Counted from the stretch's first letter, positions 1 to 9,246 are shown. The stretch: 64,000 nucleotides of DNA from Centipeda flueggei ATCC 43531 (GCF_000160695.1 NZ_GG694006.1:465641-529640); one strand, 5' to 3'. Numbers and translations are program-made. Notes: generated from the letters alone by a model not told the origin.

Positions 1-314
1 GGCTTAAGAAGATACGCACACACCCCGAGAGAAATGGCCCGTTGGGCATATTCAAACTCACTGTATCCGGACAGGATGATATACTCCGCATCCAGTTCAC
101 CGCGCAGACGGGAAATGACTTCCAGCCCCGTCAGCCCCGGCATCTTGATGTCCACAATCAGTATGTCGGGGCGGTGTTCCCGCGCCATGAGGATCCCCTC
201 CATGCCGCTGCCGGCAGCGCCGACGACCTCAGCGCCAAAATCCTTCCACGGGGTCAGCTGCACAATGCCCTGTCGCTGCATTGGTTCATCATCAATGACA
301 AGCACCTTAATCAT
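1..314 (-). CDS. Response regulator, YesN/AraC type (partial, C-terminus outside window)
   Basis: The visible 104 residues form a receiver domain. It starts MIKVLVIDDE, with the paired acidic residues of the phosphorylation pocket, followed by the phospho-acceptor Asp in DILIVDIKMPG, a switch region ILSGYSEF and the conserved Lys of AYLLK at the cut end. The ILSGYSEFEYA style is typical of YesN regulators that carry a C-terminal AraC-type DNA-binding domain, but that part lies beyond base 1. The start ATG overlaps the last codons of the upstream kinase gene by 8 bp, so the pair is co-transcribed and translationally coupled. It probably controls transport genes such as the adjacent binding protein; that target is inferred. 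Confidence 0.9.
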   Translation of the reverse strand, partial: MIKVLVIDDEPMQRQGIVQLTPWKDFGAEVVGAAGSGMEGILMAREHRPDILIVDIKMPGLTGLEVISRLRGELDAEYIILSGYSEFEYAQRAISLGVCAYLLK

Positions 315-2001
315 CGCACGGAGCCTCCTTCATGTACTTCAACGTAAGCCGCACCTCAGTCCCCTTCTTCTCCACGCTGGAGAGATCAATGCCGCAGTCT
401 GCATCTCCATTTAAAGCAGCGCGCATATGGACGTTATAGAGGCCGAAGTGATTGTCGTCCTTCCGCGCAAGCACTTCCCGCCGTCGCTCGTCAGACATTC
501 CCTGACCATCATCTTTCACCACAAAAATGACATGACTGCCATCTTGCCGCCCCGTGACAGCGATGTGTCCACCGCGCTCCACACTCTCAATGCCGTGTTG
601 TATCGCATTCTCAACGAGTGGCTGAAGGATTAGCTTTGGCACATAGCTTCCTGCAATTCCCGGCTCCACATTTATCGCCACCATCAGACGTCCCTCAAAG
701 CGCCGCTGCTGGATTTTCAAATAAGTTCGCAAAAATGCCAATTCTTCTGCCACTGTGACAAACTCCTTCATAGCCATTGAAGCACGCAGAAGCTTTCCAA
801 GCTGTACCGCAGTATCTGCAGCCCCCTCTGCATCACCGAGTTTGGCGCTCCACTTAATGAGATTCAGGGTATTATACATAAAATGCGGGCGAATCATCTC
901 CGTCAGCGACTTGACCTCTGCCATGCGCAACCGCCGTTCACGCGCGCGGTTCTCCGCCAGAAGTATCCGTATATGCTCGACAAGGCTGTTGAACGTACGT
1001 GCCAGCTCGCCAATCTCATCGTGTCGCCGCGCATCCAGTTGTGTACAGAAATCGTCCGAGGTACGCACCCGCCGCATTGCTGTTGTCAGCGTGTGGAGCG
1101 GACGCCAGAGCCGGCGGCTGAGCTGCCATGTCAGATATGCCGTTACCGCCAGAGCAGCACCATCTACGGCGAGAACGAGGCGAAAGAGTTCATCCACCGG
1201 CGCAGCATCCATACGCTGACGCAGATGAACGGCAATCCCAGTTGCCGCTGAGGTGTACACATAGTCACGAAATACAGATGCTGATGTTTCCTCCTCTGCC
1301 GCAGGAGAAAAAAGTGCAGAAAATCCCTCACGGTGATGATCGAGCATATCCATCATCACGTAATGATGACGGTCCGTTAGGATGATCTGTCCCTCGTTGC
1401 CGTCCTGAACGCGCTGAATAAGCGGAACAAGAGCCTCACGGTGCACATCGACAACAACAACGCCGAGGAGTTTTCCGTCGTGTCTCAGTGCATGTGCCAT
1501 CGAGAACACGGTATCCTGCTGATCTGGAGCAGAACGATCTGCCGCCAAAAGGGCCCAGTGATCCTCCGCCGTCGCCCTGCCAATCACTCCCCAATAAAGA
1601 TTTTCCGGCAAACGATATGCACGTGGTACATCATCCGTGGCAACAGCACGCCTCCCATCCGCGGGGAGCAAATAGACGGCCGCCTCGCCGGAGCGTCCGG
1701 AGAGTGCTCCGTAAAGATCTGCATAGAGGTGAGCCAGATCCGTCTGCATGCCCTCCATATAGTCAAAGACCTCATCTCTGACAAGAAGAGGCATCATCAG
1801 TCGCTGATAGCCGAGGACGAGATGATCTATCTCACGTGAGATGCGCTGTACCTCTGCACGCCCTGCCTTAGCCTGCGTATCCTCATAGGCACGATCCGCA
1901 GCATAAAGGATAATCGCTGAGGCGATCAAAAGAGGAAAGAGCCCGCCCAGAAGGAGGTATGCGAACAAGCGCTTTTGATAGCTGATCGAATACCACTTCA
2001 T
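307..2001 (-). CDS. Sensor histidine kinase, YesM/LytS-type (His_kinase family)
   Basis: This is a 564-residue membrane kinase. A first transmembrane helix lies at about residues 11-30, followed by a periplasmic sensor region of about 230 residues and a second helix near 270-290. A HAMP-like linker leads to the His_kinase core with the phospho-acceptor motif RPHFMYNTLN, and to an HATPase domain with NAIQHGIE and DDGQGM. RPHFMYN replaces the more usual NPHFLYN. A GAGGTGG ribosome site lies 9 nt before the ATG. It is the partner of the overlapping receiver protein. The binding lipoprotein encoded upstream on the same strand could be its ligand sensor, as in three-component systems; that is inferred from position only. 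Confidence 0.9.
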   Translation of the reverse strand: MKWYSISYQKRLFAYLLLGGLFPLLIASAIILYAADRAYEDTQAKAGRAEVQRISREIDHLVLGYQRLMMPLLVRDEVFDYMEGMQTDLAHLYADLYGALSGRSGEAAVYLLPADGRRAVATDDVPRAYRLPENLYWGVIGRATAEDHWALLAADRSAPDQQDTVFSMAHALRHDGKLLGVVVVDVHREALVPLIQRVQDGNEGQIILTDRHHYVMMDMLDHHREGFSALFSPAAEEETSASVFRDYVYTSAATGIAVHLRQRMDAAPVDELFRLVLAVDGAALAVTAYLTWQLSRRLWRPLHTLTTAMRRVRTSDDFCTQLDARRHDEIGELARTFNSLVEHIRILLAENRARERRLRMAEVKSLTEMIRPHFMYNTLNLIKWSAKLGDAEGAADTAVQLGKLLRASMAMKEFVTVAEELAFLRTYLKIQQRRFEGRLMVAINVEPGIAGSYVPKLILQPLVENAIQHGIESVERGGHIAVTGRQDGSHVIFVVKDDGQGMSDERRREVLARKDDNHFGLYNVHMRAALNGDADCGIDLSSVEKKGTEVRLTLKYMKEAPCDD

Positions 2002-2096
2002 TGGTGCAATCCACCTCGTTCAAAATCGGAGAATCATTCTATAAAATATCCGTCATAAAGAATCGCTCTATTCCTCAATCTTCAGACTATAAAGAA

Positions 2097-2125
2097 AGAA
2101 TAAAGACAAATTCTTTCTCTGTCAA
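2097..2125 (-). promoter_or_regulatory. Predicted sigma-A promoter of the kinase/regulator genes
   Basis: On the minus strand TTGACA (2125-2120) is followed after 17 bp by TATTCT (2102-2097), about 95 bp ahead of the kinase ATG. The -35 is consensus; the -10 keeps the TAT and final T. With the terminator at 2182-2206 it separates the two-component genes from the upstream binding-protein gene. Confidence 0.55.
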
Positions 2126-2181
2126 GTGAAAATTATCAATTCGTATATATTTTTATTGTGCTCCATTAAAAAAGACAAAGG

Positions 2182-2206
2182 AAAAACCGCCACGCAATGT
2201 GACGGT
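2182..2206 (-). terminator. Rho-independent terminator after the binding-protein gene
   Basis: The minus strand shows an 8-bp stem (ACCGTCAC with GTGGCGGT, one G-T pair), a 5-nt loop and a run of five T. It lies about 50 bp past the stop of the binding-protein gene. Confidence 0.75.
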
Positions 2207-2253
2207 CTTGGAAGGGGAAAATATGGGAATGGGGGATGGGGGGAAATGGGGAT

Positions 2254-3267
2254 TTATTTGATAACCGCAGCACGCCATTTGCTGAGAAATTCATCTCTGA
2301 AGGCGACGGCACGCCGGGCATCAAACCGTGTGCAACGAATCTCCGCCAGCGGCAGGAGATTCGGCGGTGCCGATACATCGGCACGCGCAGAACGTCGTTC
2401 ATAGACGCCGAGGCGTTCATGAACTTGACGGCTCATAACAAAATTAAGAAATTTCTTTGCATTCTCCATATGCGGAGCATTCTTGATGACCGCTATTCCT
2501 GTGGAAGAAACACGCGTCCCTTCCTGTGGATAAACGATCTGTATATGTGCACCGGCAGCTCTGTACTTCAGTACCGCCTGCTCAGGAGTCGCAGTAACCA
2601 TGTACGCTCCATCGGCGAGCGCCTTGATCTGCTCCGCCGATGTAGACGTGACGCGTCCATCCAACTGATCTGCCATACGGGAGATCACAGCAGAATCACC
2701 GCCAAGCACATCCATCATCGTAATGAGGACATCATAGGAAGAAATTGACTTCGTCGGGTCAGCAAGAGCAATATGCCCACGAAACTGAGGATTGAGAAGA
2801 TCGCTCCATCCTGCAGGTGCATGCTCTGCATCAACAAGATCCGTATTGTAAGCAATTACATAGGGATCCATCGTCATAGAGCAGAATGCGGCACCCTCGC
2901 AGGAAAAATTCCCGCGCAGCGCATCCTTTTCCGGGTACTCATACCGTTCCAGATAGGATGCAAGGAATATGTAGGTATCCTCCATACCGCCCCACAGCAC
3001 ATCTCCACGCGGATTCTCCTGTTCCGTACGGACACGTGTCATGAGTGCATCGGACGAATCACTCACCAGCCTGACTTGAATGCCTGTCTCCTCTTGAAAC
3101 TCCTTTGCAATGGGCGCTGTCCAATCCTCCGTGCCGCAGTTATAGACAACGACAAGGTTTTCATCATCCGCAGGATCCTGCCGAACAGTACCGCATCCGA
3201 CGAGGATGAAATTCACGCCAAGGAGGAGTGCCGCACACAATATCTGCATACGTTGAAAGATGAGCAT
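2254..3267 (-). CDS. Periplasmic substrate-binding lipoprotein, iron/Fbp-AfuA-like family 1
   Basis: This 337-residue extracellular binding protein has a hydrophobic leader and a lipobox (LVGC) near residue 24, so it is a predicted lipoprotein. The fold markers of family-1 (Fbp/AfuA/PgtC-like) proteins are visible: LVVVYNCGTEDW at the start of the mature domain, GDVLWGGMEDTY, YVIAYNTDLV, the WSDLLNPQFRGHIALADPT motif and a C-terminal IKNAPHMENAKKFLNFVMS. Such proteins bind ferric ions or organic phosphates; the ligand cannot be decided here. No permease or ATPase gene is adjacent, and the next genes downstream are a two-component system. It may therefore act as a sensing partner rather than in uptake. 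AGGAGG lies 8 nt before this ATG. Confidence 0.85.
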   Translation of the reverse strand: MLIFQRMQILCAALLLGVNFILVGCGTVRQDPADDENLVVVYNCGTEDWTAPIAKEFQEETGIQVRLVSDSSDALMTRVRTEQENPRGDVLWGGMEDTYIFLASYLERYEYPEKDALRGNFSCEGAAFCSMTMDPYVIAYNTDLVDAEHAPAGWSDLLNPQFRGHIALADPTKSISSYDVLITMMDVLGGDSAVISRMADQLDGRVTSTSAEQIKALADGAYMVTATPEQAVLKYRAAGAHIQIVYPQEGTRVSSTGIAVIKNAPHMENAKKFLNFVMSRQVHERLGVYERRSARADVSAPPNLLPLAEIRCTRFDARRAVAFRDEFLSKWRAAVIK

Positions 3268-3317
3268 CGTGCGACACCTCCTAAATGAGATGTCATCAAT
3301 TTCAAATCTTTTTGATA

Positions 3318-3346
3318 ATTCTACAATAATCAGAACTGCAATTCAA
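3318..3346 (-). promoter_or_regulatory. Predicted promoter of the binding-lipoprotein gene
   Basis: The minus strand reads TTGAAT, 17 bp, TAGAAT, ending about 50 bp before the start codon. Both hexamers differ from consensus at one position. TTGATAATTC occurs at 3312-3321 and again at 3383-3392, flanking the promoter, and may be a repeated regulator site. Confidence 0.45.
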
Positions 3347-3446
3347 TCGTACAGTCCATCATTTTGGTGTGATAATCCTATCTTGATAATTCGCAACCAT
3401 TCAAAACACACTGGCGATTACTGCATGTTCTCTGCGGTCCTTTGTT

Positions 3447-3512
3447 TCACGAGTCTCTGTTTTTCCGTACCTGATCGATGAGGTCTGCATTGTCCTCATC
3501 AGCCATATCCAT
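3447..3512 (-). CDS. Possible 21-codon ORF in a long intergenic region
   Basis: Between the lipoprotein start and uvrC (3268-3628, 361 bp) the only gene-like element is this short minus-strand ORF. It begins MDMADEDNAD, is acidic at the N-terminus and basic at the end (VRKNRDS), and is preceded by a run of six G acting as a possible ribosome site 4 nt before the ATG. I recognise no family. It could be a tiny leader-type peptide, a decayed gene remnant or chance. The rest of the gap is AT-rich promoter sequence. Confidence 0.2.
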   Translation of the reverse strand: MDMADEDNADLIDQVRKNRDS

Positions 3513-3628
3513 AGTCCCCCCTATGATTTAAGGATGACAGCCATGGCATCAAGATCATCTTCCCCTACGCCGTTATTTCCTATCAGAATGCAGCGGAAGG
3601 TTTCCCGTTTATCGTTGGGGTAAACAGT

Positions 3629-5458
3629 CTACTGTTTCCCTCGCAATTCCTGCTGTGCGTCAAAGAAATGGCGTACTGCCTCCGCAGAAGTGCGATTCAT
3701 GCCGGGGGCGGCAGCGAGTTCCTCCACGGATGCCTCCTTGATTTTTTCCAGCGATCCGAAGTGGGTGCGCAGGCTTTGCCGCCGTTTTGGACCAATACCG
3801 ACAATGTGGTCGAGGACGGAGACGAGATTGCGCTTGCCGCGCAGTTTGCGATGAAAGGTGATGGCGAAACGATGCGCTTCATCACGGATGCGCTGGATGA
3901 GATAAAGTGCCTGACTGCGGCGCGGCAGTTCAACAGGATCTGGATTTCCCTCTGTAAAGACCAGCTCAAACTGTTTTGCAAGCCCGACAACAGGGACATC
4001 CTTATGCCCTGCTGCATGGCGGATGATTTCGAGGGCCGAGGAGAGCTGTCCCTTGCCGCCGTCAATGATGATGAGGTCGGGCAGTTTCTCCTCAGCCAGT
4101 CCTACATAGCGGCGTGTCGTCACCTCGCGCATGGAGAGAAAGTCGTCTGGCTTGCCCTCCGTGCTGCGGATCTTAAAGCGGCGGTAATCCGATTTTTTCG
4201 GAGCACCATCCTCAAAGACGACCATCGACGCAACGGTCTCCTGCCCCTGATTATGCGAGATATCAAAACACTCCATACGGCGCGGCGGATGCTTCAGTCC
4301 AAGATACCGCCCGAGTTCCTCCACGGCACCAAGCGTCTGCTCATCCATAAGGCTGCGCCGCGTCTCCTCATCTGAAAGAAATTTTTCCGCGTTTCCGGTC
4401 GCCATCTGCACAATATCGTGCTTCGTGCCGCGCTGCGGAGAGAGGAGCGCGACCTTGCCCCCCCCCTTGCGCGCAGCAAGCCACGACTCAATAGTCGCAC
4501 GTGCCGTATCATCGATGTCCTGCGGCAGGAGGACCTCACGCGGTACAAAGGTCGCCTGATTGTAGTACTGTTCCAAAAAGGCACGCAGGATGTCCGCATT
4601 GGTCTCCTCCTCGCTGCCGCGCAGGAGAAAGTGTTCTCGGCCGATCATCTTGCCGCCGCGGATGAAGAAGATCTGCACACAGACGCCCGCCGCCGAGCGC
4701 GCCATGCCAATCGCATCCTGATCGCCTGCCCCCGTTACGATGTTCTGCCGCTCTGCCGCCGTACGCACAGCACTGAGCTGATCGCGGAGGCGCGCCGCTG
4801 TCTCAAAGTGATATGCCTCCGCTGCCGCGTGCATCCGCTGCTCCAGCTCACCCTCTACATCATCCGTCCGTCCTTCAAGAAAGAGCAGTGCAGCGCGGAT
4901 CATCGCACGGTAGTCCTCCTCCCCCACCTTGCCGACGCAGGGGGCGAGGCATCGCTTGATGTGGTACTCAAGGCAAGGACGCTGGGGCATCGTGCGGCAC
5001 GTACGCAGAGGAAAAAGACGCCGCAGGAGCTTCAAGCTGTCCCGCAGCGCCGTCACATTCGTATAGGGGCCGAAGTAGCGCGCGCCGTCACGCAGCACAC
5101 GCCGCGTGATAAAGACGCGCGGAAATTCCTCCTGCACCGTCACCTTGACATAGGGGTAACTCTTATCGTCCTTCAGCCGTATATTATAACGCGGCCGATG
5201 TTTCTTGATCAGGTTCGCCTCAAGGATCAGCGACTCCACTTCGTTCGCCGTCATGATCGTCTCAAAGTCAGCGATATGCGAGACCATTGCGCGCACCTTT
5301 GGCGTGTGGTTTCGGCTGCTCTGAAAATACTGCCGAACACGGTTTTTGAGGACAATTGCCTTGCCCACATAGATGATTTTTCCGTGATCGTCCTTCATAA
5401 TGTAGACCCCCGGACTGTCCGGCAGCAGCTTCAGTTTCTCTGCAACAATATCGGTCAC
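3629..5458 (-). CDS. uvrC: Excinuclease ABC subunit C
   Basis: UvrC is the dual-incision nuclease of nucleotide excision repair and acts on UvrB-DNA pre-incision complexes. The 609 residues match full length. The N-terminal GIY-YIG nuclease has SPGVYIMKD and IIYVGKA. A cysteine-bearing segment (RCLAPCVG) precedes the UVR motif (about residues 200-235) that contacts UvrB. The RNase H-like C-terminal nuclease has ECFDISHNQG and LIIIDGGKGQL, and a helix-hairpin-helix pair (GIGPKRRQSL, APGMNRTSAE) ends the protein. It sits 1 bp downstream of leuA, probably as the last gene of a DUF2156-leuA-uvrC transcript. Confidence 0.97.
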   Translation of the reverse strand: MTDIVAEKLKLLPDSPGVYIMKDDHGKIIYVGKAIVLKNRVRQYFQSSRNHTPKVRAMVSHIADFETIMTANEVESLILEANLIKKHRPRYNIRLKDDKSYPYVKVTVQEEFPRVFITRRVLRDGARYFGPYTNVTALRDSLKLLRRLFPLRTCRTMPQRPCLEYHIKRCLAPCVGKVGEEDYRAMIRAALLFLEGRTDDVEGELEQRMHAAAEAYHFETAARLRDQLSAVRTAAERQNIVTGAGDQDAIGMARSAAGVCVQIFFIRGGKMIGREHFLLRGSEEETNADILRAFLEQYYNQATFVPREVLLPQDIDDTARATIESWLAARKGGGKVALLSPQRGTKHDIVQMATGNAEKFLSDEETRRSLMDEQTLGAVEELGRYLGLKHPPRRMECFDISHNQGQETVASMVVFEDGAPKKSDYRRFKIRSTEGKPDDFLSMREVTTRRYVGLAEEKLPDLIIIDGGKGQLSSALEIIRHAAGHKDVPVVGLAKQFELVFTEGNPDPVELPRRSQALYLIQRIRDEAHRFAITFHRKLRGKRNLVSVLDHIVGIGPKRRQSLRTHFGSLEKIKEASVEELAAAPGMNRTSAEAVRHFFDAQQELRGKQ

Positions 5459-5459
5459 A

Positions 5460-7130
5460 TCAGTGCCCTGCCTTCATGCGGTTGATCGCGGAGAAGAGGG
5501 CCAAAATTGACGAGGTGATAATATCCGTATCCAACCCCGCTCCCCAGTATACGCTGCCATCTCCGCCCGTAATGCTGATATAGGAGATTGCACGGGAACT
5601 CTGCCCCAGCTCCAAGGCATGCTCACTGTACGTCAGGTTCGTATAGGAAAGGTGCAGATTCTCCTGCATCGCATTTGATACGGCATCAAGACGGCCGTTG
5701 CCGTGTGCCTCATAGGTACGATCCTCGCCGTCCACCCGCAGATGCACGTCGCCGCGCCGCGTGCCGTCCGGCTGCTTGTTCAGGCAGAAATCTGAAAGCT
5801 CGTAGGGAAATACAACATTGACATAAGTGTCCATGAACACCTTGTAGATCTCGTCCGGCTGCAGTTCCTTGTGTCCAGCGTCGGAGACAGCCTTGACGCG
5901 GTAGCTGAGATCTTCGCGCATCTTCTTCGGCATGTCGATGCCATACTGCTGCTCCATAATGTAGCCGACGCCGCCGCGCCCCGACTGACTGTTGATGCGG
6001 ATGACATCACCGTCGTAGGTGCGCCCAATATCCTTCGGGTCGATGTAGAGATACGGCAGGCACCAATGCTCCGGCTTCTTTTCCGCCCAGTAATGCATGC
6101 CCTTCGCGATGGCATCCTGATGCGAGCCGGAGAATGCGGCAAAGACAAGCGAACCGGAGTATGGTTGCCGCGGATTGACCTGCATCCGCGTCACCTTCTC
6201 ATAGACCTCGACGAGATGCGGCAGATTGGAAAAGTCCAGCTGTGGGTCAACGCCGAGGGCAAACATATTCATCCCCACCGTGATGATATCCACGTTGCCC
6301 GTGCGTTCCCCATTGCCAAACAGCGTTCCCTCAACGCGATCCGCCCCCGCCAAGAGGCCCATCTCCGTATCCGATACGCCGCAGCCGCGGTCATTGTGTG
6401 GATGGAGAGAGAGAACAACGGCATCACGGTACTTCAGATGATCGTTCATATAGGCGATCTGCATCCCGTAGACATGCGGCATCGACATTTGCACCGTCGA
6501 GGGCAGATTGATGATCGCCTTGCGGTCGGGCGTCGGCTGCCACACGTCGAGCACAGCGTTGCAGACCTCAAGGGCATATTCCGGCTCCGTGCCCGTAAAG
6601 CTCTCGGGCGAGTACTCAAAGCGATACGTCGCACCTGACTCCTCTGTCAGTTCCTTGAGGAGTTTTGCTCCGTCCACGGCGATCTTCAGGATCTCCTCCT
6701 TCGAGCGCGCGAAAACCTGCTCACGCTGTGCCGCCGAGGTGGGATTATAGACGTGGACGATAGCGTTCTTCACACCGCGCAGGGCATCGAACGTCTTGCG
6801 GATGATGTGCTCGCGCGCCTGTGTCAAGACCTGCACGGTCACATCGTCGGGGATGAGATCGTCCTCGACCAGGCGGCGCAGGAACTCATACTCCGTATCC
6901 GATGCCGCAGGGAAACCGACCTCGATCTCCTTGAACCCAACATGCACAAGGAGGTCAAAGAACGCAAGCTTCTCATCGAGGCTCATCGGGACGATAAGTG
7001 CCTGATTGCCGTCGCGCAAATCAACCGAGCACCAGATTGGTGCATGATCCGGTGCATCCTTTTTCAGCCAGTCCATGCGGATCTCCGGCGGCATAAAATA
7101 GCCCTTGGTGTACTTCTCGTAGTTCATCAT
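5460..7130 (-). CDS. leuA: 2-isopropylmalate synthase, LeuA2-type
   Basis: The enzyme condenses acetyl-CoA with 2-oxoisovalerate to give 2-isopropylmalate, the first committed step of leucine synthesis. The 556 residues follow the longer LeuA2 layout (N-terminal extension YTKGYFMPP, then the barrel). The barrel starts with WCSVDLRDGNQAL (metal Asp), and the metal-binding LHPHNDRGCG lies in the middle. The C-terminal LeuA_dimer regulatory region ends SITGGDGSVYWG. The start is placed at the first ATG of an ATGATG pair, because GGGGGA lies about 8 nt upstream; an in-frame ATG ten codons earlier lacks a ribosome site. No other leucine genes are nearby. Confidence 0.95.
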   Translation of the reverse strand: MMNYEKYTKGYFMPPEIRMDWLKKDAPDHAPIWCSVDLRDGNQALIVPMSLDEKLAFFDLLVHVGFKEIEVGFPAASDTEYEFLRRLVEDDLIPDDVTVQVLTQAREHIIRKTFDALRGVKNAIVHVYNPTSAAQREQVFARSKEEILKIAVDGAKLLKELTEESGATYRFEYSPESFTGTEPEYALEVCNAVLDVWQPTPDRKAIINLPSTVQMSMPHVYGMQIAYMNDHLKYRDAVVLSLHPHNDRGCGVSDTEMGLLAGADRVEGTLFGNGERTGNVDIITVGMNMFALGVDPQLDFSNLPHLVEVYEKVTRMQVNPRQPYSGSLVFAAFSGSHQDAIAKGMHYWAEKKPEHWCLPYLYIDPKDIGRTYDGDVIRINSQSGRGGVGYIMEQQYGIDMPKKMREDLSYRVKAVSDAGHKELQPDEIYKVFMDTYVNVVFPYELSDFCLNKQPDGTRRGDVHLRVDGEDRTYEAHGNGRLDAVSNAMQENLHLSYTNLTYSEHALELGQSSRAISYISITGGDGSVYWGAGLDTDIITSSILALFSAINRMKAGH

Positions 7131-7163
7131 GATCGTTTCCCCCGCATCCATATATTTCATCCA

Positions 7164-8066
7164 TCAGCGCAGCCGCGCATTAAACTTCTCGATCAGCTTC
7201 TCTGGCTTGTATGACTCCTTCGCCTTGCGCAGCCCCTCGATGCCCATATCCTCCTCGCGGTTGATGTAGGTGAGATGACTCCATGCGTGCTCCACAAACC
7301 CCTGATTGATGGCAGGATACGCGCCGCGCACCTCTGGATCCGCCTTTTCCACATGGATGACTGCCGTATCCGTATTGAGCTGCTCCCCGAAGGTAAAGGC
7401 AACAATGCGTCCGCCCAGACGAATTGCTCCTCCCTGCAGACCGAAGTAGTCAAAGTCGTTCAGCACTTCGAGAATCGCCGTACGCTCATAGTCGATGAAG
7501 GGGTCGATTGTACCGTCCTCACGGATATGCTGCTTGTACCAACTATTCAGCTCCAGCTTGCACTGTGTGACGACGTCCTCCGTGATCGGCAGGTACTCCG
7601 CCTCGGGATGCTCCTTGCGGAATGCATTCAGATGGTTCTTCTTCGAGTGCAGCCTGCGCCCCGCGAGACTGATGAGTTTGTCCGAGAGATATACATAGTC
7701 ATAGTTGTCGCGGTCGGCGACCACCTCGAAATCCGCGCAGGCGCAGCCGCGCAGGAAATCCGCGTAGCCGCGTTCCATATCGTAGATGTGGAATGGCTGC
7801 TCAATCTCCTCAAAGTAGGCGAGGATCTTCTTGGTCGCCTTAGGATAGCGGGCAGGATCGCAAAACGGCTGCAGCGCCGAAATGATCCCCTTCCACTCGC
7901 TTACTACATAGAGCACATCGTCCTCCTCGGCAATATGCACGAAGAACGGCGCACGCCACATATAAAGGTTGGTAAAGTTAAAATGCGAGTTTTCATAGTA
8001 ATTCGCATGAAAATAACGGTCTAACAGCGGTTTATCTTCTTTTTTTAATGTTCGGAAGTCAATCAT
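7164..8066 (-). CDS. DUF2156 domain protein (GNAT-like, LPG-synthase C-terminal fold)
   Basis: This 300-residue soluble protein matches the DUF2156 pattern, the duplicated GNAT-like fold also found at the C-terminus of lysyl-phosphatidylglycerol synthases. Visible landmarks are IDFRTLKKEDKPLLDRYF at the start, DYVYLSDKLISLAGRRLHSKKN in the middle and FTFGEQLN with VHVEKAD-like sequence in the second half. It ends KESYKPEKLIEKFNARL. No transmembrane segment is present, so it is not a full lipid lysyltransferase. The family's substrate is unknown. The start is set at MIDFRTL because AGGAGG lies 6 nt upstream. It precedes leuA by 33 bp, which suggests co-expression but not shared function. Confidence 0.85.
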   Translation of the reverse strand: MIDFRTLKKEDKPLLDRYFHANYYENSHFNFTNLYMWRAPFFVHIAEEDDVLYVVSEWKGIISALQPFCDPARYPKATKKILAYFEEIEQPFHIYDMERGYADFLRGCACADFEVVADRDNYDYVYLSDKLISLAGRRLHSKKNHLNAFRKEHPEAEYLPITEDVVTQCKLELNSWYKQHIREDGTIDPFIDYERTAILEVLNDFDYFGLQGGAIRLGGRIVAFTFGEQLNTDTAVIHVEKADPEVRGAYPAINQGFVEHAWSHLTYINREEDMGIEGLRKAKESYKPEKLIEKFNARLR

Positions 8067-8098
8067 CCGCATCCTCCTCATGAATTTATCGTGTATCC

Positions 8099-8128
8099 AT
8101 TATAACAAAGCCGTCAAGTACAGTGAAA
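8099..8128 (-). promoter_or_regulatory. Possible promoter of the DUF2156-leuA-uvrC transcript
   Basis: The minus strand has a perfect TATAAT (8104-8099) 33 bp ahead of the start codon. A weak -35, TTTCAC, lies 18 bp upstream. It falls in the 89-bp gap after manA. Confidence 0.4.
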
Positions 8129-8155
8129 GCCTTCCGTGTACGGTATTCACAGTGG

Positions 8156-9121
8156 TCACACCTTGCTGAGGATCAGCTCCCCCGCCCCGCGCAGGGTATA
8201 TCGTCCAAAGTTCGCAGGAACAAAGACGCTCTCCCCCTTGGCGGCAGAGAGTTCTCCGTCTGCCCACGTCAGTGCAAATCCCCCCGCAAGGATCGTCAGG
8301 CAGTGGAATGAGTCTGTCTCCGCCTCACAAGTACAACAATGGCCGATGCGCAGATGATAGGCGGTAAAGTACGGGCATGCAGCGAGCAGACGCACCTCTG
8401 CGCCCGTAAAGGCATCCGCCGCAGGAAGCTGCTCCGCACGTGCAGAGACGGGAATAAGCGAAGTCACATCGAGGGCCTTGTCGATATGGAGCCCGCGCGG
8501 TTTTCCATCTGCTCCGACTCGCCCGTAATCATAGACACGATACGTTGCATTGGAGCTCTGCTGTATCTCACAGATGAGCAGCCCTTTGCCGATCGCGTGG
8601 AGCGTGCCTGCGGGGATGAAGAACGCATCCCCTTTCTTGGCCGGTACGTGATGCACAACTTCAAGGAGGGTATTGTCCCTGATGCGTTGCCGAAATTCAC
8701 CCTTTGAAATCTTGTGGGCAAAACCATAGAGGATCTCCGCCCCTGGTGCTGCGTCCACGACATACCACAACTCCGTCTTGCCGTACTCTCCTTCCACACG
8801 CAGGGCATATTCGTCACTCGGATGCACCTGCACAGAGAGATTGTCATGCGCATCGATCAGCTTGATGAGCAGTGGGAAATATGGGAACTGCGCCGCCCGT
8901 GTGCCGAGTACCTCCGCACCCTCGTGCGCAAGCCACGACTCAAGCGTCTCTCCTGCTGATGCACCGCTTGCAATCACGCTCTTTCCGTCGCGGTGACAGG
9001 CGAGCTCCCAGCTCTCGGCCACCTTCGGCAGTTCCGTGTGCTTGCCGTACTCGTCCCGCAGGCGCGTGCCGCCCCAAAGATAGTCCTTCAGCGGAGCAGT
9101 CAGTTTCATCGGCTCATGCAT
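8156..9121 (-). CDS. manA: Mannose-6-phosphate isomerase, class I
   Basis: The enzyme interconverts mannose 6-phosphate and fructose 6-phosphate, feeding mannose into glycolysis or GDP-sugar synthesis. The 321 residues match the short Bacillus-type ManA. Zinc-site and active-site landmarks are LKDYLWGG, SVQVHPSDEYA (Gln/His zinc ligands), KTELWYVVDA (Glu) and PAGTLHAIGKG (His). They are followed by the YRVYDYGR and C-terminal cupin segments. The ATG chosen is 8 nt after AAGGAGG; an in-frame TTG two codons earlier is less likely. The gene is divergent from the uracil permease across about 205 bp. Confidence 0.95.
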   Translation of the reverse strand: MHEPMKLTAPLKDYLWGGTRLRDEYGKHTELPKVAESWELACHRDGKSVIASGASAGETLESWLAHEGAEVLGTRAAQFPYFPLLIKLIDAHDNLSVQVHPSDEYALRVEGEYGKTELWYVVDAAPGAEILYGFAHKISKGEFRQRIRDNTLLEVVHHVPAKKGDAFFIPAGTLHAIGKGLLICEIQQSSNATYRVYDYGRVGADGKPRGLHIDKALDVTSLIPVSARAEQLPAADAFTGAEVRLLAACPYFTAYHLRIGHCCTCEAETDSFHCLTILAGGFALTWADGELSAAKGESVFVPANFGRYTLRGAGELILSKV

Positions 9122-9246
9122 CGGCAATTCCTCCTTGTTTTTCTAACATCTTATCGAAACCCTCTGAAATCTTCAAGGAAAAGATTTCGCTGTCCGTCGA
9201 TTCCCTGAATTTCCCCGTAACCCCCTTACTCCTTCAAAAGTCCCGA

